Below, piece by piece: positions 43,951-55,086 of a stretch of 64,000 bases of DNA (the stretch's first letter is position 1; each line of letters starts with the position of its first letter). The stretch comes from Dipteris shenzhenensis (lineage: Eukaryota > Polypodiophyta > Polypodiopsida > Gleicheniales). Both the position numbers and the translations under genes were made by a program. Location: NCBI GenBank assembly GCA_047967505.1, contig CM106538.1; one strand, written 5' to 3'. The notes below the pieces were generated by a model that was given only the letters and a program-made list of their open reading frames with translations, was not told the DNA's origin and made no database searches.

Positions 43951-45418
43951 TTATCATCAGGACCTGGAAGGCATGAGGGAACAATATGCTCATGATTTTG
44001 ATTTTGGTGAAATTTTACAGCAAATGCAAGAGGGGCAATCCACTAGTTACTATTCCCTGAAAGATGGGTATTTAATGAAAGATGATTGCCTATGCATCAC
44101 CCAGGAGATGAGGAAAAAGATTTTGGGGGAATGCCATGCACCTCCCTATGCTGGACATAGAGGAATTACAGCAACAACTCTAGCACTAGAGAGGTATTTC
44201 TTTTGGCCAGGAATGCGGAAAGATATACATCAGTTTGTTACTGAATGCCTTACGTGTCAGAAAATGAAGTATGATAGACGGAAGGCACCTGGCCTACTTA
44301 TGCCTCTTCCCGTGCCTCAGGCACCATGGGAAAGTATTACAATGGACTTTATTTTTGATTTGCCGAGATCAAAGTCAGGGAATGATGGGATTTGGACTAT
44401 CATTGATAGATTCAGCAAGCAAGCTCATTTCATTCCGGTTCGCAAAACCATAAAGGCAGATCATATGGCTAAGCTGTTCATGGCACAAATTTTCAAACAT
44501 CATGGTATGCCTAAGTCCATTGTTAGTGATCGAGATCCCAGAATGACCAGTCTATTCTGGAGAGCCTTATTTGATAACATGGGGACGAATCTGAACTTTT
44601 CTTCTTCTTTCCATCCCCAGACAGATGGTCAAAGTGAAGTAGCAAATTCTACAATTTTGGATATGCTGAAATGCTACGTGGGTGACCAAAGTTCAGACTG
44701 GGAAAAGTACCTACCGTTAGTAGAGTTTGCTTACAATAATACAATACATAGCTCTACAGGGAAAGCCCCTTTTGAAGTCATATATGGGAAGGTGATTTTG
44801 CCACCTATATTGAGGACTAAAGATGAAATATTTGCAGCTGATCGGTTTGTCAGAGACCTCCAAACAGCTTACAGCCAAGTCCGGACAGCAATTGAAAGGT
44901 CTCAAGAGAAACATAAAAGAGCTGCAGATAAGCATAGGAGACAGTTAGATCTCAAGGAAGGGGACTGGGTACTTCTGAGGTTTGAAAAAGCTAGGCTCCA
45001 CAAGTTTAAAGGCAAACAGAAAGTGTATGCAAAGTTATCTCCCAGATACTATGGTCCTTTCACGGTTACAGAAAGAATAAATGAGGTTGCATACAGATTA
45101 GCATTGCCAGAGCATTGGAGGATTCACAATGCATTCCATGTGAGTCTTCTAAAGAAATTTCAGGGACCAGAGCCTACAGAACCAGTATCAGAAGATCCAC
45201 CAGAAGTGGATGAGCTGGAGGAAGTCCTTCAGCCAGAGCAAATTGTGTACCATATTGTACGTAAAGGCCCTCAGGGTAAGGAGTTTTACAGGTATCTTGT
45301 AAAATTGAAGAATTATACGGCATTAGATGCCAAGTGGATGGACGAAGATATGTTATCCGATTATCCACAGCTTTTGGATGTTTACAAGGAAGCTTTTCAG
45401 TTGAGGTCAACTGAATAG
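43951..45418 (+). pseudogene. G5 integrase with chromodomain
   Basis: An intact frame from RNase H to the stop at 45416-45418. HHCC domain (HRGITATTLALERYFFW, CLTCQKMK), core with MDFIFDLP (first D), IVSDRDPRM (second D) and TDGQSEVANS (E), C-terminal barrel (KLSPRYYGPFTVTERI, HNAFHVSLLKKF) and a terminal chromodomain (QIVYHIVRKGPQGKEF, YLVKLKNY, DAKWMDED). Of all pol domains here this integrase looks the most likely to fold, but it lacks an intact polyprotein upstream. Confidence 0.93.
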
Positions 45419-45430
45419 AAGCCGAGGGGA

Positions 45431-46334
45431 TGTCACCACAATGTAAATATTCTAAGTCAAAGTATAGTTGACCATTTATTTGATCATAATTAAAGAGTTT
45501 TATATGTGTTAATTATGGTTAAAGAGTTATTTTAATGGTCAAAGGATTGACTACGGTCAAAGATACTTGACTCTAGTGACTGCGGTCAGAGAGTGTTGAC
45601 TTCGGTCAACAAGACTTGGCATGCGCCAAGAGGGTTAACCCCGGTTAGCCAAGATGTGCCAACTTCGGTTGGAGAGACTTGGCTATGATTAAGGCGCCTT
45701 GACCTTTGGTCAAAGCTCTTTAATTATAATCAAGAGTGCTGACTCCGGTCAACCAGAGAATATATATATATATTTATTTGTATATATATTTGTTTAGATG
45801 TGCACATGTGTTCAGTGGGGACGCCCACCGTGACTAGGATTAGTCCACAATGTGTTATTTGCATGCAAAGCGCTAACAATTAATGGGTACCATGGTGGTG
45901 CGCTTTAATTAATTGTTGCAAGTACTAGGAAGGATTATTTTTCCTAAGCGTAATGGGAGCCTGACAAGTATATAGGAGGCGGTTCGTGTGACCGAGAGCT
46001 TTGAAGACTCCAAAATGGCCCTTAGTGGCATGTAATAGGATTTAGTCTAAATTTTAGACAAGTGGCATGTTGCCAATTTGAATCGAGCTTGAAGCTCTTG
46101 TAAGAAAATGGATTATTCACGTTTTGTAATGTGGAGATTTACGAGATAGCTCTACGCTGAACTTCTGTAACAGATTTTCTTGGATGAATAAAGACCTTCG
46201 GGGGGGTCCAGCCTGACGATTTGTCCTGGGCCCTAGTGCATCTACAGAGAGAGGGAGTGAGGGAGAGCTTATGAGAGTAATTTACCGTTGTTTATAAGTG
46301 GTAATAGCTGTCCTACACCCACGATACGGTTCCA
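45431..46334 (+). repeat. 3' LTR of G5
   Basis: 904 bp, near-identical to 39263-40172. Preceded by the polypurine tract GAGGGGA. Confidence 0.93.
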
Positions 46335-47358
46335 AAACTTTTAGCCTTTGGGTGTCAAATTATTATTATAAACATGTGCTGCAAAAATGGTGCTTGCATA
46401 GCATTACCCAAGCTTGACCAACATTGCCACTACCCATAGGAGGGTTTGTCATAACAGCCCCAATTCCTTGCATACCAAACATACCTGTAGGAGCTGCTGT
46501 AGTGCTAGCCTTCTCCTTTAGTGCTAGCTTCAATCATGGCTGAGTCTGCCCTTCACCTTGCAGTGCCGACAATATGTTCATACTATGGTCTACACCTACT
46601 GTTGGGCACTGATGACGTCAGTGGGGATGTCGTAGTAGCTAGTCCCTGCTATGCGTGATGGAGTTTATCATTTTCACCCTTATGAGTGACTATCATTTTA
46701 TTGAAACTGCACTATGTTGTGTTTTTAGAGGATGAGTTTGGGCATGTTCCTGGACTCATTTAGGTATATACTTGCAGGAGCTCTCATAGTGCCATGCATT
46801 CCACGCTGCATTCCTGGCTGCATGCCAATATTTCCATATATTACATTATACATTCCAGGCTGGATACCCCCAAGCATAGTCCCTTGCATACCTTGCATAC
46901 CAGGCTGAAAACCAATAGGGTAGTTTCTAGGCATTCCAAAATTATCCATAGCTTGACCAGCCATTGCGTGGAACACTGAACCACCCCCAAAATATTCTGG
47001 ATGCACAGAGGGTTGGGGAATAGCTTGCTGCCCCTGTATTGCATACTAAAAATTATTGCATACTAAATATTCTGGATGCACTGAGGGTTGGGAATAGCTT
47101 GCTGTCCCTGTATTGCATACTAAAAATCAACACTAGGACCATAGATAGACTGTTGCAATGGAGCACCCTGTGCATTGGCATAACTGATGGCTGTCCATTG
47201 AGTGGCATAGAATTCATATGGCTGTCTTTGAACCCCACTGGGTTCCCCTGAATGTGAATGTCTCTTTTTCTCCTTAGTCTTTGGAGGAGCTTGCAGAAAC
47301 GCAGCAAACCGTGGGTCTTGAGTAAGCTGGGCTAGTGTTCCCACTGCACTAAGCAGTG
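46335..47358 (-). pseudogene. G4 gag N-terminal region, Gly/Met/Pro-rich
   Basis: From 47358 leftward: LLSAVGTLAQLTQDPRFAA, a basic patch, then a low-complexity run built from GMQPGMQ, GMQGMQG and GGIQPGMY (46725-47006), an unrelated-looking gap (about 46600-46740), and GMFGMQGIGAVMTNPPM leading into the gag core on the other side of G5. Frameshifts are frequent. The parallel G1 gag has the same Met/Gly-rich tail, so it is a family trait. Confidence 0.72.
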
Positions 47359-47850
47359 TCTTGTGACCTCACAACCCCTTCTGGACAGCTTGTGACGTGT
47401 AGGTGGAACTTTATGCCCTGCCAGCCTTCCAAGGTTCATTGTGACGACAAGGCAGGCTATGGTGATCAGCCAAGGTTCCAAGAAGAAGTCGTGACCAGTG
47501 AGCAGGCTCGTATGAGCAATCGATACCTCCCGAACAGTACAAAGGCAATCGACTGTGCCATGTCAGAATTATTGCATCCCACGCCAACATTAGCGATCTC
47601 TCAAGGGGCTGTTATGACCAGCCTACATAGGGGATTCGTGACCTCTACCCACGAGCTCTTCAGAGCCTTGGAAACATGACCAGCCTACGTATGGACGTTG
47701 TGATCTCTTCCACGGGCTCTTAACAGCCTGAACTGTGACCATCCTACGTACAGACATCGTGATCTCTGCCCACAAGCTCTTCACAGCCTTGTACGGACGC
47801 AAATTGTCAATTGGAGCTCTTCATAGCCTTGGAAACCACCTGCAACATGC
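47355..47850. repeat. 500-bp direct repeat R, copy 2
   Basis: Second copy of 38390-38885, with the 60-bp units at 47610-47795. It lies between the G4 gag and the LTR-like block at 47852, the place expected for the element's leader. Confidence 0.75.
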
Positions 47851-47851
47851 A

Positions 47852-48312
47852 GCTCCAGCCCCTAGTAAAGTCGCTGTACGGATTCGTTGATCCAGACAAC
47901 CCGTCGCCAAATCGCCGAACGTAAGGCTTCCTTTCGCCTGTTGGCACCCTGCAACCTGTTCTAGGTGCTTCCAACAGCCCCCATGCATTTGGGAAGTGCC
48001 GCGTGGCAATTCCACATTTCAATTGCCCCATGCCCCCTATATGGGGCACTCTTTGGACCATACCAATGGCCCAACATTAAATCCGAAGGGCCCTTTGCCC
48101 CCTTTTCGCCATACCAATGGGGCACTCTTTGGACCATACCAATGGCCCAACATTAAATCCTAAGGGCTCTTTGCCCCGTTTTTGGATCAAACAAATAATT
48201 CACCCCCAAGGCCATTAATTCCTAGGGGGTCCTTGCACACCTACAACCCATGGTCTTGCCCACATGCAGGCTAAAGGTATTTATTCACTAGTAAATTTCG
48301 CAATGTAAAATT
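47852..48312 (-). repeat. Probable 5' LTR of G4
   Basis: On the minus strand it begins with TATCACGAGGGCGTGA at 48312, like the G1 LTR end. It contains a 75-bp tandem duplication (GGGGCACTCTTTGGACCATA at 48043 and 48118). No primer binding site was found, so the call rests on position and terminal similarity. Confidence 0.45.
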
Positions 48313-48429
48313 CACGCCCTCGTGATACCTATAGATATCCTTCAGGATCTATGGCGTGGTGATCACTATCCAAATGATAGTGGTTTGTTACATTCAAAAA
48401 TGTGAGAAAACTTTATATATCGTTTGCTG

Positions 48430-49150
48430 TGCTATGCTGCAAGCGCATATTGAAGTAAATGCTGCACCTTGTCAAGGACTTTGTTGCGGTGTTCTAGGAT
48501 TTCCTTTATGTAGGACCTAGCTGCTGGGCCGGAATCGCGGAGAGGGTTTTCGGGCTTGTGGCATTGCTGCTGTACTTTTACCTGATGTGTGCATACGCTC
48601 AGCGATGGAGGAGCGTATCTTCCTAGTTTCCGATCTCCACTTTGGGACAAATTTTAAGGAGTACTTTGCGTTCCGGGGGCTTTTGGGTCTTGTCCACCTG
48701 CCCTTCTCCACCTCTAGTTCATGAAAGCTGGTCTTTACTTTAGAGATTAAATGCCGTTTGTACCATGATATGTCCTTCCCGAGATAACCTTGCAAGAAGC
48801 CAAAAAGTATTCCTTGTTGAATCTAGCCAAGGTGCCAGACAATCCCCACCTGCTCGCATGCCAAATGTGAATGTCTCGTGATGGAGTTGCCTCTTATTGG
48901 CTTTGAAGATCATGATCTTAGTTTTACCAACTTTGCCAAATGTGAATGTCTCGTGATGGAGTTGCCTCTTATTGGCTTTGAAGATCATGATCTTAGTTTT
49001 ACCAACTTTGATTTGCGTAACTTTTTTTGCAAACTCCTCTACATTAGCCCATTTTACCCCCTCTAAGCACCACCAACTTATGCTTATTCTCCCCTGCTTA
49101 TTACAAAAGGAGGCTGCATACCAACTGGTCTGGATCTGTTGCGTCATAGA
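48430..49150 (-). pseudogene. LINE L2, C-terminal part of ORF2
   Basis: Minus-strand remains of a LINE RT-C-terminal region: GKTKIMIFKANKRQLHHE (the block after the RT palm) repeated once by an in-frame 75-bp tandem duplication (48859-49010), then WLDSTRNTFWLLARL, ELEVEKGRWTRPKSPR and a tail that matches LINE L3. The RT core and 5' part are missing, and there are frame changes near 48740 and 48600. It ends about 280 bases before SYP exon 2. Confidence 0.75.
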
Positions 49151-49431
49151 TTAAGATTTGAGTGTTACAATGCTTGGGTGGAGGCTGCAGGATTGTGAGA
49201 AAATTAATAATTGCTTAGTGATCAAAACTAATGCTTGTCTATAGATCTTCATTTGAATCAGGTCTTTGAATGGAACAGTATTTTATTTAGGATACCCTAT
49301 CTTTTGTTAGAGTCTTTGCTTGCTGCAGCGTGCATAGTTGTAGTTAGTAGTTAAGTTTTTTAAAGTGGACTCATTTTGTTGGAGGATTCCATTTACTGAT
49401 CTCTGTTTGTGTTGGTTTGAATTGGCCATAG

Positions 49432-49682
49432 TGGCAAAGCGTTCCTCCATGTTTGATGATCCTGCTAAAGAGATTCAAGACCTCATAGCCCTTCTGAAGC
49501 AGGACCTTACAGCATTAAATTCTTCAGTTTCAGAGTTGGAGTCCATTCAAGTTTTGCAAAATGGAGATGTAAACCCTTCAAAGCATAGCATTGAGCATTC
49601 CAAAACAGTCCTGGATGATTTGAAGGGAAGACTTGTGAAAACCACGAGTGAGTTTAAGGAGGTTCTGACCATCCGCACTGAG
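49432..49682 (+). CDS. SYP31/SYP32: SYP31/SYP32-type Qa-SNARE, exon 2
   Basis: Starts in phase with exon 1 (two bases complete a Leu codon) after the acceptor CATAG, and encodes AKRSSMFDDPAKEIQDLIA, TALNSSVSELES, TVLDDLKGRLVKTTSEFK and VLTIRTE, the second and third helices of the syntaxin-5 Habc domain. AKRSSMFDDP is a signature of this family. The exon ends at 49682 (GAG) before the donor GTGATT. Reading through the donor gives a frame that diverges from the family at once, which supports the border. This part of the protein regulates the closed and open states of the SNARE. Confidence 0.92.
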
Positions 49683-49774
49683 GTGATTCTTGGGACACAA
49701 GCTCGGGATTTTTTATGGAATGCGAATAATAAGTTTGCTTCTGCCTCTAATTCTTTTTTCTTTTTCCATAACAG
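49683..49774 (+). other. Intron 2 of the SYP3-type gene (92 bp)
   Basis: GTGATT donor, T-rich 3' end and ATAACAG acceptor. The exons on both sides are in phase 0. It is the only short intron in view. Confidence 0.85.
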
Positions 49775-49947
49775 AATCTTAAACTTCATGAGAACAGGAA
49801 ACAACTTTTTACAGGGACTGCTTCCAGTGAAAGAGGAAATCTTTTTGCACAAAAACTTTTTGTACAGAACAGTGGCATTGATAAAACTGCCAATAGTACC
49901 CCCCCACCTTGGGCAAACAGTGTGACTGCTCAACTACCTCATTTGAG
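49775..49947 (+). CDS. SYP31/SYP32: SYP31/SYP32-type Qa-SNARE, exon 3
   Basis: Encodes NLKLHENRKQLFTGTASSER followed by a Ser/Pro-rich linker with PPPWANS, the region that joins Habc to the SNARE motif in plant SYP31/SYP32. It ends ...LPHL plus two bases of a codon before the donor GTAATT. I did not find the SNARE motif (zero-layer Gln) or the C-terminal membrane anchor in the remaining 14 kb, so those exons should lie beyond the window. Confidence 0.88.
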
Positions 49948-50134
49948 GTAATTGTCATTCATACTCGTTTACAATTTGCAGGTTGGTCTGGAAGCTGGGG
50001 AGATTTCTTATCTGAACCTCCTATGTCAATCGTGTTATTTGCATTGCCCGTCTTTTTCCTAGATTTGTAAAGAAGAAAAAGAAGAAGATAAGAGAAAGAA
50101 GAACTTCCTGTGGTATGGCCAGCCTATAGTGCAT

Positions 50135-50324
50135 TGATGTATTGTCACTTTGTACATCAGTCCAGGTCTGAATGTTATGTTTCTTACATCTATACTTGAG
50201 GCATCTATCCATTTGCAAGAATCAGCGCAGTGATGTATTGTCACTTTGTACATCAGTCCAGGTTTGAATGTTATGTTTCTTATCTCTATACTTCAGGCAT
50301 CCATCCATTTACAAGAATCATAGC
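50135..50324. repeat. 96-bp tandem repeat, two copies
   Basis: Copies start TGATGTATTGTCACTTTG at 50135 and 50231 and differ at few positions. Confidence 0.9.
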
Positions 50325-50887
50325 ACAGTCATAGTGCATCTGCCTTTTAAGAATTACATGTTGAATCAACAGATGTTGAGGTGATTCAATGGAAACTAAG
50401 GAGACTCTTCAGCTTAGTCATATCAGCAAGCAGTGTCAAACTGGAAGGGGCTAACCTGCTTCCCAAAGGGGTTCTCTGTGCTACATCAGGCTGGCTTCTG
50501 CATGTAAAGAACCCTGGCTGCATGTAAAGTACCGCCAATCAAATGATTATGTGGGATATTCAAGGTTTTCCTCATAACTTTTTGAGATTATTAATTATAG
50601 CTGTGCAAGAGTCCTGGCTTAAGCACGTAGCATGTTTGACATGCCAACTGTGCTGAGCCTGTCAGGTCTTGTGAAAGGATGCAATTGTGGCTCGAAGATT
50701 TATGAGAACTCCTTAGGTGCATTATGAGTCAAATGCTACTCTTGTTGGAGAAGAGAGTTGCTTGTCTCCACAGACCTTCTGAGAAGAAACTCCGCCTTAT
50801 CCTCTCACACGTCTTTTTGACGTCTGTATGTCCTGCCATAGGGGAAGAATGCATTTCTCTCAACACCCACTACCTATATTATTAGTC

Positions 50888-51286
50888 TTAATTTTGTTCT
50901 AGAATCATGCAATTTAAAGTCAAGATGATCTGGGCATAAGGCTCTGAAAAAATGGCTGCTGTCTTTGAAGTATGCATATACTGCTCTTGAATGCCATGTA
51001 CCCAATTTTGGAAGATGGAAAGAACTGCAAACAATGTGCAAGCCCACATCCTGGACAAGACATCTGCAGCCACAAATTCTTTCCCCTTTCTATACGCAAT
51101 GTTAAAATCATAGGACTGCACTGAAGCCAACCATCTCTTTTGCTTGGCTGACAAGTTGGGTGAACATTGATTAATTTTGACTTTGATTTTCCTCCCATAA
51201 GGGTACTGATGCCACTTTTTGAAGACATATAGGATGGCGAACATTTCCTGATCATAAACATGGTAGTTGAGCTTTTTACAAAGCAC
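50888..51286 (-). pseudogene. Gypsy RNase H, G6 minus-strand half
   Basis: Open frame with KKLNYHVYDQEMFAILYVF, WHQYPYGRKIKVKINQ, LSAKQKRWLASVQSYDFNI and GKEFVAADVLSRM, the second half of a Ty3 RNase H. It begins at 51286, exactly where a plus-strand piece of the same domain begins. Confidence 0.85.
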
Positions 51287-51550
51287 TATGCCAAACGAGC
51301 AGCTGCACTCACAGACTTACTTAAGAAAGGGGCTTTGGTGTGGGACTCTCTTGCTCAGTCAGGCTTGGATGATCTCGAGAAAGCCCTTGCGAGACAGCTT
51401 CAATCTTGGTATGCCCAGGCATTTCAAGATCATTTCTAATAGAGGCGGATGCAAGCAGTAAATGCATAGGAGCTGTCCTTAAACAAGGTCACAAGGTCAT
51501 TGCCTATGAGAGCAGGAAATTGAGTGACAGAGTATATCTTCCCAACTCAT
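51287..51550 (+). pseudogene. Gypsy RT-RNase H, G6 plus-strand half
   Basis: Plus-strand frame with HYAKRAAALTDLLKKGAL, a LARQLQS region and, after a frame change, LIEADASSKCIGAVLKQ and AYESRKLSDRV, the first half of RNase H. The minus piece next to it would continue this domain, so the element was broken and inverted here. Confidence 0.78.
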
Positions 51551-51989
51551 GATAGGAGCTTCCTGAGTGTCATCCTGCTTCAACATGTATCCACTTGCTT
51601 TACTATTTCTTTTTGTTTTTCAATAGTATGCTTATTAAGAAATGAAATGTTTTCCTTCTGTTCAGTTACGGACAATGGGGACTAGGTCTAGCATTTGAGG
51701 GTGGACCCCCTTGCTTGGGGTTATGGGCATTAGTGACCCACAAGAGTGATGGCATTTCTTTGAGAGGGACATCTAGAAACCACACCCCACCTGAGTACCC
51801 AAACATGGGACCAATCAAATGCACAGATTGCATACCGACCTAGGAACCATTCAAGAGAATGTTCCCTGAGCTTTGGGTGTGGGCCTGGCAGCATGCCAAG
51901 AGTAATGGAGATACAAGATAAGACGACAAACAAATGAGCTCAGTATGGCTCAGTTATGACCTTAGAGTACGTCAATAGATAGTCTAAGC

Positions 51990-53420
51990 TGTTAGGAACC
52001 CGTGTGTGCGATCAGAATTAAATTCTGACAACTTTGAAATTTTAGGGTTTTTGGGAGTGACGTGGCAGCTGACACGTGGCAGACTGCCACTTGGAATCTG
52101 AGCTGGCAGGTCAGTCCACCTGTCCCACACATGTGGCAGCATGCATGGCAAGTGGCAGGGCATGCAGGCCAAGTGTTTGGCCCCAAATCTGGTAGATTTG
52201 GGGCAGGTTGTGGGCTGTCCTCTTTGGGCCACCTTCCACTCTAGGCCTAGGAGGGGGGGCTGAGCCTATAAAAGAAGGCCTCTCCCCTTCATTCCACACA
52301 TGAAAATTTCGTCACTTTTCTTCTCCCTCCTTTTAGATGATGCAGCAGAACCTCTCCAGCTCCTTGGGTGCAGCCAGCTTCTCCCCAGGCCATTCTCACA
52401 CCTCAGCAGCACTTTCTCTCTCTACAACAGCACATTCTCTCTCTACAGTTCCAGCCCCTCCTCTCCAGAAATCTGCCCCCTCTCAGCTCTTCTGGAACAG
52501 CAGCAGCATCCTCTCTCCTTCACCTAGCCTGGAGCAGCCACAGCCCCTTTCTCTCTCCTGCTGCAGTCTTTCTCTCTCTACTGCAGAATTTCTCTCTCTA
52601 CTGTTCCAGCCCATTTCCCTTGCAGAAATCTGCCTTTCTGTGCACCTCTGGAACAGTAGCAGCTCCTGTCTTACATCTCCTCCCTTGGGATCAGCATTGG
52701 CACTCTCTCTCTACAGCTATCACTCCATAAAAGCTTTCTCTCTCTAGCCTACAGGCTGTTTTTCTAAGCTGTTCTCATTCCAGCCCCATTTCCACACTCC
52801 CCTCACCCAAGGTAGCTTCAGAGGCATCAAGGACTTCATCTACAAAAGGGTCAAGTCACGAAGGGAGCCTGTATTGTCAAGTTTATCTCATTTACAGCAC
52901 TATTTCATGTTGTTTCTACTATCTTTCTAGAAACTAGTGTTTGTCTCTAATGTTGGATGTAAGTGGTGATTGTTGCAGGCTTCTTCCTTGTGGATTGGGC
53001 AAGCCAAGAGCTGAAACCTGAGCTTGGAGTCCTCCTTTTTGTTGTCTACCTTGTACATATGCTCTTGAGTCTTGTATCTAGGTCCTAGGTTTTCACTGAG
53101 TTCATCAGTTTGGAAGGTGCATTGCACCTTGGTCTTGTATCTCCATTTTCAAGAATAAAGTGAGCCTGGATAAGGGGGGGGCCCCGTCTTGGCCCCTCAA
53201 TCATATTGCATTCTCCAATGATGTCACTTTGTGTTTAAGCTGTATAAGTCTTAATTCCAGCTTAATTGCAAACTCTTAAGTTCAAGTATATGTGTTTGGC
53301 AACTCGCAATCATCTCATTCAATTGCCTCTGCAAAATCCGTTGTTTGAATTGATAGAAAGCACCGAGTAGTTTACACTGAGACTGCTGCTATCTTTGTGG
53401 CCTTACAAGGTACACACTGC
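51990..53420 (+). repeat. LTR-like block S3 (probable solo LTR)
   Basis: Starts TGTTAGGAACC. It carries GTGACGTGGC and ACACGTGGC near 52056-52079, a TATA box (CTATAAAAGAAGG, 52265) and an AATAAAG signal at 53153, with a CT-rich repetitive segment (52300-52745). This is the layout of an LTR promoter, but no second copy or target duplication is found and the right end is a guess. Confidence 0.45.
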
Positions 53421-53717
53421 ATGGGTTATCAAAAGTATGCCCTGAGAAATGCTCTTATATGGTACTTAAACAGAGTTTATTTGGTGAATGGTCCATGCTA
53501 GCTCTCTCTTGAGAGGGCACGTTGATTCGGGAAAGACCTATGAGGAGATAACTAGAATGCTTGTCCAACTCCTAAGTATTTGAGCTATTGTAAGTAGCTA
53601 ATAATAGGCCAGTTGATCTAACAGCTTAGAATGTGCCGCATCGCATGGCTTCTTAGGATTTTAGAGTTTCATAAAACGCTCTAGTGCTGGCCAAGTAAAA
53701 AAGAGCTTTTGTGGAAG

Positions 53718-54147
53718 GATGCTAGATTATGCTAAAAGTTGTGTGCTGTGTCAGCAAAACAGAACCATATTCCAGCAGGTCTGTTACATCCCCTGCTTAT
53801 GGACTCATATACACATGGATATTATTACTGGTTTTCCCACCACAACAAAGGGTGGAACAATATCATGGTGGTTGTGGACAGGCTGACAAAGACAGCCCAT
53901 TTTGTGCGAACTAAAACCACTCACACTCCTTCTCAAGTAGCCTATCAATTCATGGAATATATAATTAGGCTGCATGGCCTCCCTCAAGAGATATTAGAGA
54001 CAGCTATGCTAAATTCATGACGGGGTATGGGTGCCAGGTTGGCCCTGAGTACAGCCTACCATCCCCTATCTGATGGTCAAACTGAGAGTGTAAATAAAGA
54101 ATATCTGAGGCTTTTCAGTTTTGACACACAAAACTCATGGGACAAGT
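53718..54147 (+). pseudogene. Gypsy integrase fragment G7
   Basis: A plus-strand fragment: the CVLCQQNR end of the HHCC domain, MDIITGFPTTTKG (first catalytic D), MVVVDRLTKTAHF, HTPSQVAYQFMEYIIRLHG, then after a deletion removing the SDRD block, LALSTAYHPLSDGQTESVN with the catalytic E. It ends against LINE L3 at 54148. Confidence 0.85.
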
Positions 54148-54149
54148 GA

Positions 54150-55086
54150 TTATAATTCCAAGATCCAGCTAAGTCTATAGCGTCTGCCAATTAATGGGAG
54201 ACTTGTTGTCAAAGAACTACATGCTATTGCAATCGGGTCCACCTTGCGATGCTCTAGTCCTTGTACCTGGTTACGGTGTTCCAAAACCTCCTTCAAGTAG
54301 CTCCCTAGCTTTTTGGCTGGCTGCTCCAGCAGATTTTTCAATTTGTCTCTGCTGCCCTCATATCCTTCTCTGATGTGAGCGTGAGCTCTACATATGAGGA
54401 GTACATGCTGCTCATTTTCTACCTCCCTTGTGGGGCAGATTTTGCTGGTCCATTCCTCTCTCGGGATCCTGGGTCTTGCCCACCTACCCCTCTCCACCTT
54501 CACATCATGTGACCTAGTTCTAATTTTGCAGATTAGCTATCTTTTGAATATTGATATGTCTTCTCCGAGTATTTCTGCATTCCATAACTGTCCATTGAGT
54601 TAATTTCCTGTTTGTAGAACTGCATTTTTGTCCTCGGGTTTTGCCATAGCTTTTGTCGCATTATTTGCATCACTATCTCTTTGATTTCACATGCATCTTC
54701 TGGTATATCAGCAGCTGTTATACCCCATGATTCCATCCACGTCATGCCCTTTTTGTGCCATCCCTTGATTTGTGTAGCTTCATCGCCTTGCGGGGTATCC
54801 TAGTGGTGTGCATCTCAACTTTGTTGAGGTAAGCCATGATATGACATAATGCTTCCCCTTCTAAAGGTATCGAACCTGTTTCAGCCAGTAGGATGCGGTA
54901 GGGTGTGTGTGCCTTTACCCCTAACTCCCATATCAGGAAACATTTGTGTAAAGTTTCTATCCTTTCCCAATACATCCTAGAGAGCCTGGGTGCCCAAGCT
55001 AAGCATCCATATGGGATCACTGTTAACATAAGCATGGTGTACAGAAAGTTTCGCATTTCCCAATTCCACAGATGAGCCTTCCTGCA
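54150..55086 (-). pseudogene. L3 ORF2 C-terminal domain
   Basis: Blocks in order: WEMRNFLYTMLMLTVIP, WAPRLSRMYWERIETLHK, FLIWELGVKAHTPYRIL, LEGEALCHIMAYLNKVEM, RIPRKAMKLHK, then after frame changes KVERGRWARPRIPREEW with the Cys/His-containing end (CPTREVENEQHVLLICRAH). This is the C-terminal part of LINE ORF2 that follows RT and contacts nucleic acid. The copy has at least two frameshifts. Confidence 0.8.

Larger units (their letters stand above)
39263..46334 (+). mobile_element. Ty3/gypsy chromodomain element G5, nested in G4
   Basis: LTRs of 910 and 904 bp flank gag, protease, RT, RNase H, integrase and chromodomain, with a primer binding site at 40174 and a polypurine tract at 45423-45430. 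Flanks are AAACA (39258-39262) and AAACT (46335-46339), a 5-bp duplication with one mismatch, and the G4 gag frame resumes across the insertion. The LTRs are very similar, so insertion is fairly recent. Deletions and frameshifts in gag and RT inactivate it. Confidence 0.92.
8317..49431 (+). other. Intron 1 of the SYP3-type gene, about 41.1 kb
   Basis: The donor is GTATGT at 8317 and the acceptor is CATAG ending at 49431, with a branch-point-like TACTGAT about 35 bases upstream. The phase (1) matches on both sides. The first 600 bases (8317-8919) look unique. Almost everything else is retrotransposon sequence: L1, S1, C3, G1 with C4, T1, S2 and G2 inside, G3, G4 with G5 inside, and L2. About 280 bases of unique sequence precede the acceptor. 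Confidence 0.85.

Noticed and set aside
49976-50020. A possible fourth syntaxin exon after TTTGCAG
   Set aside because: The continued frame meets a stop within about a dozen codons and has no family motif.
52300-52747. Ser/Leu-rich open frames
   Set aside because: They are low-complexity translations of a CT-rich part of LTR-like block S3, with no domain.
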